Source: Spirochaetaceae bacterium
Lineage (GTDB): Bacteria > Spirochaetota > Spirochaetia > Treponematales > Breznakiellaceae
Length of the DNA stretch: 5,642 bases
Reading direction: 5' to 3'
Assembly: GCA_031265535.1 (NCBI GenBank)
Contig: JAISCO010000373.1
Coordinates: forward strand, 1-5,642
Position numbers and translations under genes: made by a program. A model generated the notes under the pieces. That model worked only from the letters and a program-made list of their open reading frames with translations, was not told where the DNA came from and ran no database searches. Positions 1 to 5,319 of this stretch are shown here, one piece after another (position 1 is the stretch's first letter; the number at the start of each line of letters is the position of its first letter).

Positions 1-1891
1 TGGCATAAGTTTCACCCTTAGTTTTATTGAACACCGGCATAGACAAAGATTCGCCTGAGGCATCGCCGGATAAATCGTCAAGAAGCGCGTATAAACCGGT
101 AATTTCCAGCACATCACCCTGATCGATACGCTCCCAGTCATCCGCGGCAACAAAAACAAACGGCAAAATCCCATAATTTATCAGATTAGCCTTATGAATA
201 CGGGCAAAAGACCGGGCAAACACAGCCCTTACGCCTAAGAACATAGGAGCAAGAGCGGCATGTTCGCGGGACGAACCCTGCCCGTAGTTCGCGCCGGCCA
301 CAATAAAGCCCGAACCCGCGTCCACGGCGCGTTTCCAGAAACCGGAATCGAGAGCCGAGAACACAAACTTTGATAACTCAGGGATATTTGAACGGAACGG
401 CAGAACCTTTGCCCCCGCCGGCATAATATCATCCGTTGTAACATTATCCCCAACCTTTATCAGAACAGGCAGCGAAAAAGCATCCGGCAAAGAGCGCGGC
501 GCGGGACAGGGACCGATATTCGGGCCGCGTTCAATTTCACAAGCGGCAGCCAACTCAGCCGGCAGCGGCGGAATAAGCATATCATCCGCAAAACGCGCCG
601 CGCCCCGCGCAAACTCGCGCATATCCCGCTTTTCAAAAGGCACAACGGAAGGATCGCAAAGCACTCCAAAAACCGCGGAAATAGCGGCAGTCTGCGCCGA
701 AACAAGATAGACACCCGCCTCAGCCGAACCGCTCCTTCCCTTGAAATTCCGGTTAAACGTACGAAGGCTTACCCCCTGGTATTTCGGCGCAAAACCCATA
801 CCGATACAAGGGCCGCAAGCACATTCAAGCACACGAAAACCCGCTTTGATAAACACGTCAAGAATACCCGCTTCGCAGGCGGCAAGAAGCGCCGTCCGGC
901 TGCCGCAGGACAGCGCTGCGGAAACATCGGCATGAACAAAACGCCCCTCCAATATTGCCGCCGCCGCCGCAAGATCATCTATCGATGAATTGGTACAAGA
1001 ACCGATCACCACCTGATCCACTTTAAGCCCCGCCAAGTCCGCGACCGGCCTGACATTATCCGGCGAATGAGGGCAGGCGGCGGCCGGACGCAGCGCGGCA
1101 AGATCAATATCAATGACCTGGTCGTACACCGTCCCATCATCCACCCCATAGTCCGCGCAAAGAGGCCGCCACACGGAGCCGCGGCCGCGATCATCCAAAA
1201 ATTCCCGCGTCCGCTCATCGGAAGGAAACAAAGAAGACGTGGCGCCAAGTTCCGCCCCCATATTCGTAATCGTAGAGCGTTCCGGCACGGAAAGAGTGCT
1301 TACACCCTCCCCAAAATATTCGTACACCTTTCCAACGCCGCCCTTGACCGTTTCCCGCCGCAAAAGCTCCAGAATCATATCCTTAGCCGCAACGCCGTGC
1401 CTAAGAGCGCCGGAAAGCCGCACACCGACGACACGAGGCATAGTAAGCCGGAACGCGCCGCCGCCCATAGCGACAGCGACATCAAGCCCGCCCGCCCCTA
1501 TCGCCAAGATGCCAAGCCCGCCCGCCGTAGGCGTATGAGAATCGGAGCCAAGCAGCGTCTTGCCCGGCTCTCCAAAACGCTCAAGATGAACCTGATGACA
1601 GATACCGTTACCCGGACGCGAAAACCAAACACCGTACCGCGCCGCCGCCGTTTGCAGATAGCGGTGATCATCCGCGTTTTTGTAATCCTCCTGCAACGTA
1701 TTATGGTCAACATAAGAGACGGAAAGCTCCGTCCGCACACGGTCTATCCCCATCGCCTCGAACTGGAGATATACAATAGTTCCGGTAGCGTCCTGCGTCA
1801 AAGTCTGGTCAATTTTAATGGCGATAGAACTGCCCGGCGTCATGTGTCCTTCGACAAGATGCGCCTTGATTATTTTTTCTGTAAGTGTCAA
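1..1891 (-). CDS. acn: Aconitate hydratase, monomeric Aquifex-type (C-terminus cut by window edge)
   Basis: Fe-S hydro-lyase that isomerises citrate to isocitrate through cis-aconitate in the cytoplasm. Manual translation gives 630 open codons. The N-terminus (TEKIIKAHLVEG, then KIDQTLTQDATG near 27-37) is typical of the ~640-660 residue bacterial aconitases. GSDSHTPTAGGLG lies near 115-127. The three [4Fe-4S] ligands are Cys299 (GSCTNS) and Cys359/Cys362 (ACGPCIG). The substrate-binding FNRNFKGRSG lies near 379-388, and the swivel domain carries NYGQGSSREHAA near 535-546. Probably 10-30 residues are missing at the left edge. The start is TTG at 1891, preceded by AAGGGG with 6 nt spacing; the next in-frame ATG (residue 17) would remove conserved sequence. 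One oddity is Cys at 329 in CGSR, where I recall PGS(R/K) in relatives. The gene lies 51 bp downstream of the glycosylase gene and is probably co-transcribed. A LeuC-type isomerase is less likely because the swivel domain is fused and the length is too great. Confidence 0.95.
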   Translation of the reverse strand, partial: MTLTEKIIKAHLVEGHMTPGSSIAIKIDQTLTQDATGTIVYLQFEAMGIDRVRTELSVSYVDHNTLQEDYKNADDHRYLQTAAARYGVWFSRPGNGICHQVHLERFGEPGKTLLGSDSHTPTAGGLGILAIGAGGLDVAVAMGGGAFRLTMPRVVGVRLSGALRHGVAAKDMILELLRRETVKGGVGKVYEYFGEGVSTLSVPERSTITNMGAELGATSSLFPSDERTREFLDDRGRGSVWRPLCADYGVDDGTVYDQVIDIDLAALRPAAACPHSPDNVRPVADLAGLKVDQVVIGSCTNSSIDDLAAAAAILEGRFVHADVSAALSCGSRTALLAACEAGILDVFIKAGFRVLECACGPCIGMGFAPKYQGVSLRTFNRNFKGRSGSAEAGVYLVSAQTAAISAVFGVLCDPSVVPFEKRDMREFARGAARFADDMLIPPLPAELAAACEIERGPNIGPCPAPRSLPDAFSLPVLIKVGDNVTTDDIMPAGAKVLPFRSNIPELSKFVFSALDSGFWKRAVDAGSGFIVAGANYGQGSSREHAALAPMFLGVRAVFARSFARIHKANLINYGILPFVFVAADDWERIDQGDVLEITGLYALLDDLSGDASGESLSMPVFNKTKGETYA

Positions 1892-1897
1892 AATATG

Positions 1898-1903
1898 CCC
1901 CTT
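1898..1903 (-). promoter_or_regulatory. Ribosome binding site deciding the TTG start of acn
   Basis: On the minus strand AAGGGG stands 6 nt before TTG at 1891, and the reading frame from this TTG matches the conserved aconitase N-terminus. No ATG with a comparable site exists nearby. The site therefore supports a non-ATG start. Confidence 0.7.
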
Positions 1904-1942
1904 AGTTTAGTCAATTTATTCAATTTAGAAAGAATGAACCCC

Positions 1943-2446
1943 TTAGTAAAGAAGAAACTCCGGCAGCCGTTGATCATCACGAAGCGCCGCGTAAAGCTCA
2001 AGCAATTCAGCAAAACCGGCGCGGCAGTTTGCCGGACTAGTTGAAGGAAGCGGCACGGCGGGAATACCCGTTTTGTCCGAACAAAACCTCATGTACAGAT
2101 TATACGCTTTTTGGCCTGTGGTATATACACGCCGAATCCTGGATGAGCTTAGCAGCGCCGAAAAATCATTACAGCACGGCTTCTTAATTTTGCTGTCGGA
2201 CGCTCCCTCGATCTCGCATGACGCAAGCACATCCCAGAGCGCGATATGATTATCGAGCGCAAGCCGCCGCTTCTCCTCAGTTGAATCAGGAAAAGAACGC
2301 CCAAAAAGCTCCGCCAGCAAAGCCCAAAAGCGGTTCCGCGGGTGAGAATAGTAAAACCCCTGTTTCCGCGAAACAGGGGACGGCATAGTTCCCAAAACAA
2401 GAGCGGTACATTCAGCATCGTACACCGGCTCAAAAGGATGAGTCAT
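1943..2446 (-). CDS. DNA-deoxyinosine (hypoxanthine-DNA) glycosylase, UDG superfamily
   Basis: Base-excision repair enzyme that removes hypoxanthine, and in some relatives other deaminated bases, from DNA. The 167-residue length is normal for the family. Visible motifs are LVLGTMPS (16-23, motif 1), YYSHPRNRFW (32-41), LWDVL (70-74) and the motif-2 loop LPSTSPAN (133-140). In the family-6 HDG enzymes the Asn of the HPxN motif is the key catalytic residue, and Asn38 fits it. The chosen ATG at 2446 starts shortly before motif 1, as expected for the family, but no good Shine-Dalgarno sequence precedes it; the upstream DNA is a pyrimidine-rich tract on this strand next to the heptamer array. The aconitase gene follows 51 bp downstream on the same strand. 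A TTGACA-like hexamer lies at 2489-2494 (minus strand), but no convincing -10 element follows it, so the promoter is unresolved. The alternative is a related single-domain UDG-like enzyme of the same superfamily. Confidence 0.9.
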   Translation of the reverse strand: MTHPFEPVYDAECTALVLGTMPSPVSRKQGFYYSHPRNRFWALLAELFGRSFPDSTEEKRRLALDNHIALWDVLASCEIEGASDSKIKKPCCNDFSALLSSSRIRRVYTTGQKAYNLYMRFCSDKTGIPAVPLPSTSPANCRAGFAELLELYAALRDDQRLPEFLLY

Positions 2447-2502
2447 GATTCAAGTAAAAAGGAAAAGGGAAAAAGTAAAAAGGGAGGATGTCAATTAGCA
2501 AT

Positions 2503-2572
2503 GAGGGGTGAGGAGTGAGGAGTGAGGAGTGAGGAATGAGGAATGAGGAATGAGGAATGAGGAATGAGGAAT
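2503..2572. repeat. Tandem heptamer array, 10 units (GAGGRRT)
   Basis: Ten head-to-tail 7-bp units with no interruption: one GAGGGGT, then three GAGGAGT, then six identical GAGGAAT. It is preceded by a CAATTAGCAATGAG tract (2492-2505) and bracketed by A-rich and T-rich tracts: AAAAAGTAAAAAGGG around 2470-2485 and TTACTTCTTACTTTTTATT around 2582-2600. These are partly complementary to each other. All purines except the T lie on one strand. It sits upstream of the glycosylase start, so copy-number change could alter promoter spacing; that is inference. Confidence 0.9.
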
Positions 2573-2604
2573 GACAGTAACTTACTTCTTACTTTTTATT
2601 TTTT

Positions 2605-2812
2605 ATAAGTGGGGGGAAGTCTCCCCCTCGTTCCAAAGGTTTTGCTTCGCAAAACGCTTTTTCACTACCCCCTCTGCGGGGGCAAAACGTTCTAAGTTGC
2701 TACGGAGTCCTGAAACAGGATGGTGAAGACTGAAGGGCAGCCCCCGCAACACCCCCATCCCTTCGTGTGCCGGCGCGGTAAAACCCGCTGGCGGGCGGAG
2801 CGCATGTAAACC
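2605..2812. repeat. GC-rich dispersed repeat module with hairpins, no credible gene
   Basis: This block differs sharply from its AG-rich surroundings. It contains several short hairpins: GGGGGA/TCCCCC at 2612-2627, GTTTTGC-TTC-GCAAAAC at 2639-2655, CCCCC/GGGGG at 2668-2682, and CCCGC/GCGGG at 2784-2795. Its right end holds a 26-bp sequence repeated exactly at 4141-4166. GAGGAATGA-type repeats flank the block on both sides (2531-2574 and 2821-2833). This suggests a dispersed repetitive element rather than a gene. The full boundaries cannot be fixed from one complete copy. Confidence 0.55.
2782..2807. repeat. 26-bp dispersed repeat, left copy
   Basis: Begins AACCCGCTGGCGGGCGGAGC and ends CGCATGT-side sequence. 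It is identical base for base to 4141-4166, in the same orientation. The first part forms a CCCGC/GCGGG hairpin. The two copies lie on opposite sides of the unknown gene plus metallopeptidase pair. Confidence 0.9.
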
Positions 2813-2818
2813 TAACAT

Positions 2819-2861
2819 AAATGAGGAATGAGCAGGGAGCAATTAGCAATTATCAATGAAG
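2819..2861. repeat. Degenerate GAGGAATGAG / AATTAGCAATTATCAATG tract
   Basis: A low-complexity stretch that resumes the GAGGAATGA unit of the heptamer array and continues into TTAGCAATTATCAATGA (2843-2859). That 17-mer recurs exactly at 4031-4047. It is the right border of the GC-rich module. Confidence 0.75.
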
Positions 2862-2894
2862 AAGAGGGACGAAGCCTTCGATTTGGATAAGGGA

Positions 2895-2972
2895 GGCCAC
2901 CGATTACACTGATTTTTGGGGTATCGGCGCTATAACTGATCGGAGCGGGCGTAATTCGCGTAATCAGTCGCC
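2895..2972. repeat. Imperfect palindromic element (inverted 20-bp arms)
   Basis: The left arm GGCCACCGATTACACTGATT (2895-2914) and the reverse complement of the right arm (2953-2972) match at 15 of 20 positions. The arms are separated by 38 bp. The common core is GATTAC, written as GTAATC in the right arm. A small hairpin CGCCA/TGGCG (about 2970-2981) and a third partial arm AATCAGCGG follow. It may be a small non-autonomous mobile palindrome or intergenic repeat. No flanking target duplication was recognised. Confidence 0.5.
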
Positions 2973-3031
2973 ATTTATGGCGCAATCAGCGGACAAACAG
3001 AAGAGGGAAGAATGTTCAGTTCTAACTAAGC

Positions 3032-3057
3032 GCGGGCTTTTAAGACTTCATGCCCGC
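3032..3057. other. Short hairpin upstream of the terminator
   Basis: GCGGGC (3032-3037) pairs with GCCCGC (3052-3057) across a 14-nt AT-rich loop. It lies 14 bp before the strong terminator stem. Together they form a two-hairpin unit downstream of the metallopeptidase gene. It is not followed by a T-run on either strand, so it is unlikely to terminate transcription alone. Confidence 0.45.
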
Positions 3058-3071
3058 CAACCAAAAATTTC

Positions 3072-3112
3072 CCCGCTCCTTTACTTAATGGGTTGTAAAG
3101 GAGCGGGTTTTT
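3072..3112. terminator. Strong rho-independent terminator, probably bidirectional
   Basis: CCCGCTCCTTTAC (3072-3084) and GTAAAGGAGCGGG (3095-3107) form a perfect 13-bp stem with a 10-nt loop. On the plus strand five T residues follow at once (3108-3112). On the minus strand the stem is followed by GAAATTTTTGG, so the T-run starts 4 nt away. It lies about 45 bp after the metallopeptidase stop, whose transcript it probably ends. No plus-strand gene that would need it is visible, although its better U-tract faces that way. Confidence 0.8.
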
Positions 3113-3151
3113 CATATTAAGCGGTCGAGCAGCATAAACGGAAAGACGCGG

Positions 3152-3721
3152 CTATTTATCGGGCAAAATCGGGCAAACCGTTGCTATTTCACTGATTATG
3201 TGCAGTTCCCTACCCGCAAATGTATATTTTTTGGACTCGTCAAGATAGAAATCGTTTTTGTCGTTAATAGCAAAAAACGCAAAAAGATTGGCTGTGTTTT
3301 CCGAATCTGCCGCGCAAAAAAGCTCTTTGTTTACAATATGCCCAAGTTCATGGGCTATAAGAATTCTTTTTTGATTCTCGTCGAAATCTTTGTTAAAGAA
3401 TATAATGGCGCCGAATTTATGGTGGCGTGTAGTCGCCTTTCGTTTAAACTGCTGTGGAGCCAGTGTTATTGAGTAAAGACGCGCTGCTTTTACGCGGAAA
3501 TAGCGTGAAAGGCCGTTCTCCGCTTCCTTTGCGGATTTTAAAAACTCACGGACTCTCTTTTCATTGACTAAATCTTCTATAGTGGTAACCAGATGAGAAA
3601 GATAGCGGATTTTTACTTTTGGCCGAATAGTATCATCGTAGCCGCTTTTATGTTTTTTAACATCTTCACAATCCAGCTTAAAGCAATACGCAAGCTTTTC
3701 AATGATGCCGCTTTCAATCAA
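3152..3721 (-). CDS. ImmA/IrrE-type (DUF955) zinc metallopeptidase
   Basis: A cytoplasmic metalloprotease-like protein of the ImmA/IrrE group; known members cleave phage or stress repressors. With the preferred start it has 189 residues. The zinc motif HELGH (His124, Glu125, His128) sits in RILIAHELGHIVNKE. A probable third ligand is Glu141 in SENTANLFAFF, the usual ExxAN helix of the family. The N-terminal part is helical and the basic RKATTRHHKFG precedes the core. The start TTG at 3721 overlaps the upstream stop as TTGA and has GGAGG 8 nt before it, so translation is probably coupled to the upstream gene. A second TTG at 3736 would add five residues but has no ribosome site. There are no membrane segments or signal peptide. 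Base composition is lower in G+C than in the aconitase gene. The substrate is unknown; no XRE repressor gene, the usual partner, is adjacent in this window. Confidence 0.85.
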   Translation of the reverse strand: MIESGIIEKLAYCFKLDCEDVKKHKSGYDDTIRPKVKIRYLSHLVTTIEDLVNEKRVREFLKSAKEAENGLSRYFRVKAARLYSITLAPQQFKRKATTRHHKFGAIIFFNKDFDENQKRILIAHELGHIVNKELFCAADSENTANLFAFFAINDKNDFYLDESKKYTFAGRELHIISEIATVCPILPDK

Positions 3722-3972
3722 ATGAGAAACCTCCAACGCCCATATATGAAAATTTCAAGCTCGTCCGCATAACGGTCTTCCGCCGACAAATGTTGGTCAG
3801 TATCGGAAGTGTCCGTTACTTCCATACATTTCTGTAAAAGCCGGATGCGCTCGTCCGGATCCCCGACACCGTATTTGTCAAAAACGGTTTTAACATCACA
3901 TTTCTCAAATGAATTGAATAATTCTCCAAGAATGGTGTCAACCTTGTTTGAAACTTCTACCAAACCTTCCAT
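3718..3972 (-). CDS. Protein of unknown function upstream of ImmA/IrrE peptidase
   Basis: An 84-residue, mostly helical, acidic protein that I do not recognise. It begins MEGLVEVSNKVDTILGELF, has a charged middle (FDKYGVGDPDERIRLLQKCM, 31-50), a polar TDTSDTDQ linker (53-60), and ends in an acidic then aromatic tail (EDRYADELEIF, then YGRWRFLI). No helix-turn-helix, zinc motif, signal peptide or membrane segment is visible. The stop shares bases with the start of the peptidase gene (TTGA), and its 3' end carries that gene's GGAGG site. The two are thus one translational unit. No Shine-Dalgarno sequence precedes its ATG, but a -10-like TATAAA lies only 9 nt upstream, so the message may be leaderless. 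It could be a substrate, inhibitor or regulatory partner of the peptidase; this is inference from context only. Confidence 0.7.
   Translation of the reverse strand: MEGLVEVSNKVDTILGELFNSFEKCDVKTVFDKYGVGDPDERIRLLQKCMEVTDTSDTDQHLSAEDRYADELEIFIYGRWRFLI
3730..3734 (-). promoter_or_regulatory. GGAGG ribosome binding site for the metallopeptidase, inside the upstream gene
   Basis: A perfect GGAGG on the minus strand, 8 nt before the TTG at 3721. It lies within the last codons of the 84-residue gene. It favours TTG 3721 over TTG 3736, which overlaps this site, and supports translational coupling. Confidence 0.75.
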
Positions 3973-3981
3973 ATCTACAAA

Positions 3982-4008
3982 TTTATAATGGTTTCCGATT
4001 CTTTACAA
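3982..4008 (-). promoter_or_regulatory. Possible promoter of the unknown gene/metallopeptidase pair
   Basis: On the minus strand TTGTAA (plus 4003-4008) is followed after 15 bp by TATAAA (plus 3982-3987), 9 nt before the ATG at 3972. The spacer is short of the ideal 17 bp. If used, transcription would begin almost at the ATG. This agrees with the absence of a Shine-Dalgarno sequence. Confidence 0.3.
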
Positions 4009-4010
4009 GA

Positions 4011-4056
4011 GGGCAATTAGCAATGAGCAGTTAGCAATTATCAATGAGCAATGAGA
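4011..4056. repeat. Degenerate CAATTAGCAATGAG repeat tract
   Basis: Built from variants of GCAATTAGCAATGAG and CAATTATCAATGAG. It shares CAATTAGCAATGAG exactly with 2492-2505 and TTAGCAATTATCAATGA exactly with 2843-2859. It sits at the right border of the metallopeptidase cassette, between that cassette and the GC-rich repeat at 4127-4166. Confidence 0.75.
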
Positions 4057-4126
4057 GCAGCCGCGTATGCAACCGCTATTTGCGAACCCGACGGCACGGA
4101 GTGAAGGCTGCTTCCGGTATGTTAGC

Positions 4127-4166
4127 GCGGAGCGCATGAGAACCCGCTGGCGGGCGGAGCGCATGT
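4127..4166. repeat. GC-rich dispersed repeat, right copy (26 bp exact plus partial duplicate)
   Basis: Positions 4141-4166 are identical to 2782-2807 in the same orientation. GCGGAGCGCATG occurs twice here (4127-4138 and 4154-4165), so part of the unit is duplicated in tandem. A more diverged relative (AACCCGACGGCACGGAGTG) lies at 4085-4103. The rest of the left-hand GC-rich module is not found here. Confidence 0.8.
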
Positions 4167-4219
4167 GCCTCCATGGCAAATGGGTGGAATATGAGGGGGG
4201 GAATGGGGTAGGATTACAG

Positions 4220-4243
4220 TATAAACTTAATTTTGGAAAAGGA
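4220..4243 (+). promoter_or_regulatory. Possible -10 element and ribosome site for ridA
   Basis: TATAAA at 4220-4225 could be a -10 box, but no good -35 element lies 17 bp upstream, where the sequence is a G-run. AAAAGGA (4237-4243) stands 4 nt before the ATG at 4248 and decides that start over the upstream in-frame TTG at 4233. The ribosome site is convincing; the promoter is weak. Confidence 0.4.
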
Positions 4244-4247
4244 AACA

Positions 4248-4619
4248 ATGAAAGTAATACAAACAGACGCGGCGCCGGCGGCTATAGGCGCTTATTCACA
4301 GGCACTCATTTCGGGAGGCCTTGTATTTAGCTCAGGACAAATACCACTATGCCCAAAAACAGGCGAAGTAGTAGGGACGGGCATAGGCGAACAGACAGAA
4401 CAAGTTATAAAAAACTTAAAAGCGGTACTCGAAGCCGCCGGAGTTTCACTCGACAAAGTTGTTAAAACCACCTGTTTTCTAGCGGACATGAACGATTTTG
4501 CGGCGTTCAACGAAGTATACGCAAAACATTTCGTGAGAAAACCGGCGCGTTCAGCGGTTGCCGTGCGGCAGCTTCCAAGAAACGTACTTATCGAGATAGA
4601 AGCCATAGCGGAACTATAA
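4248..4619 (+). CDS. ridA: RidA family 2-iminobutanoate/2-iminopropanoate deaminase
   Basis: Cytoplasmic trimeric enzyme that hydrolyses reactive enamine/imine intermediates released by PLP enzymes, for example from threonine dehydratase, protecting PLP enzymes from damage. The 123-residue length is full. Family signatures are present: IGAYSQA (13-19, active-site Tyr16), SGQIPLCPKTGEVVG (29-43), the helix EQTEQVIKNLKAVLEAAG (48-65), the carboxylate-binding Arg101 in PARSAVAV, and IEIEAIA (115-121) with Glu118. The ATG at 4248 is preferred to the TTG at 4233 because AAAAGGA lies just before it and family proteins begin close to this point. It is the first gene of a plus-strand group; bioY follows after 76 bp. 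A role in biotin metabolism is not implied by its sequence. Arg101 favours true deaminase activity over the Rid subfamilies that lack this residue. Confidence 0.95.
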   Translation: MKVIQTDAAPAAIGAYSQALISGGLVFSSGQIPLCPKTGEVVGTGIGEQTEQVIKNLKAVLEAAGVSLDKVVKTTCFLADMNDFAAFNEVYAKHFVRKPARSAVAVRQLPRNVLIEIEAIAEL

Positions 4620-4695
4620 ATCACGGCACCGCTTTGCGCGGGGTATGTCCAATGTGACGGGCTGCTCGCGCGCTATGAAAAATTACGGGAAATTT

Positions 4696-5307
4696 ATGAT
4701 GAATGAAGAAATTGACACAGAGTTTAGAGACAAACACGAAATTGCCGGCGCGGACAGACATTCGCTTGCGCGTATAAGTTTAACCGCGCTTTTTGCGGCA
4801 TTGATAGCGGCGGGTACATTTATTTCGATCCCGCTGCCGTTTACGCCCGTCCCAATAGTCCTGCAAAACATGTTCGCGGTGCTGGCGGGTTTGACACTTG
4901 GACCGGCGATGGGCGGCGCTGCTGTGGCATTGTACCTGCTGGCGGGGGCGATAGGCTTACCGGTTTTCGCGGGGGCTGCAGGCGGTTTTGTCCTATTTTT
5001 TGGACCCACCGGCGGTTTTTTACTTGGATACCTGCTCTCCGCGATCCTTGCGGGCTTAATAGCGGGCGTTCCGCGGAACAGTAAAAAAACACCACTTTGG
5101 CGGCTTATAATCGCGTGCGCTTTGGGGATACTGATAGTGTACGCGCCCGGCATCTTGTGGCTTAAAAGAGTGATGGCCGCGTCCTGGGGCGAGGCGTTCA
5201 CAATAGGTTTTACTCCGTTTATCATAGGCGACATAATAAAAAGCGCACTCGCCGTAACCGCTGCCCGCAGTCTGCGAAAAAGCGCCGCGAAAGTTCTGAA
5301 TGGATGA
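4696..5307 (+). CDS. bioY: Biotin ECF transporter substrate-binding component BioY
   Basis: Integral membrane S component that binds biotin and works with an ECF module (two ABC ATPases and a T protein). From ATG 4696 it has 203 residues, close to the usual 180-200. About six hydrophobic segments are visible. Family features are PLPFTPVPIVLQ (46-57), the glycine-rich GLPVFAGAAGG (87-97), GPTGGFLLGY (103-112) and FIIGDIIKS (175-183). The start is chosen at 4696 because GGGA lies a few nt upstream and the extra residues before it are not BioY-like; ATG 4699 is equally possible, while 4645 and 4675 are in frame but lack ribosome sites. An ABC ATPase gene begins 12 bp after its stop, as in bioYMN-type operons. 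No BirA or BioR operator was recognised in the 76-bp gap upstream. Confidence 0.95.
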   Translation: MMNEEIDTEFRDKHEIAGADRHSLARISLTALFAALIAAGTFISIPLPFTPVPIVLQNMFAVLAGLTLGPAMGGAAVALYLLAGAIGLPVFAGAAGGFVLFFGPTGGFLLGYLLSAILAGLIAGVPRNSKKTPLWRLIIACALGILIVYAPGILWLKRVMAASWGEAFTIGFTPFIIGDIIKSALAVTAARSLRKSAAKVLNG

Positions 5308-5319
5308 ACATGGGTAAGC

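Noticed and set aside
1067..2044. A 325-codon open frame on the plus strand
   Set aside because: It lies antisense to the aconitase and the end of the glycosylase, both of which carry clear family motifs. Its product is Arg/Pro-rich with no recognisable domain, as expected for the shadow of a GC-rich gene.
2447..2602. CRISPR array
   Set aside because: The heptamer repeats are contiguous with no spacers, so this is a simple tandem repeat.
2603..2842. A 79-codon minus-strand frame in the left spacer
   Set aside because: It runs through the repeat module and its hairpins, begins in low-complexity repeat, has no ribosome site and no recognisable domain. It is kept only as a finding to test.
2977..3120. 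A 47-codon plus-strand frame starting ATGGCGCAATCAGCGG
   Set aside because: It reads through both hairpins of the terminator region and has no ribosome site. The apparent peptide is just the translated palindrome.
3718..3736. Programmed frameshift joining the small protein to the peptidase
   Set aside because: No slippery heptamer is seen in the overlap, and a perfect GGAGG with a TTGA stop/start overlap explains the arrangement as coupled reinitiation.
4067..4330. An 87-codon plus-strand frame upstream of and overlapping ridA
   Set aside because: It passes through the dispersed repeat and then the wrong frame of ridA, with no domain or ribosome site.
4620..4695. Riboswitch or biotin repressor site ahead of bioY
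   Set aside because: The 76-bp gap shows only a weak 4-bp stem and no palindrome resembling a BirA or BioR operator that I can recognise.
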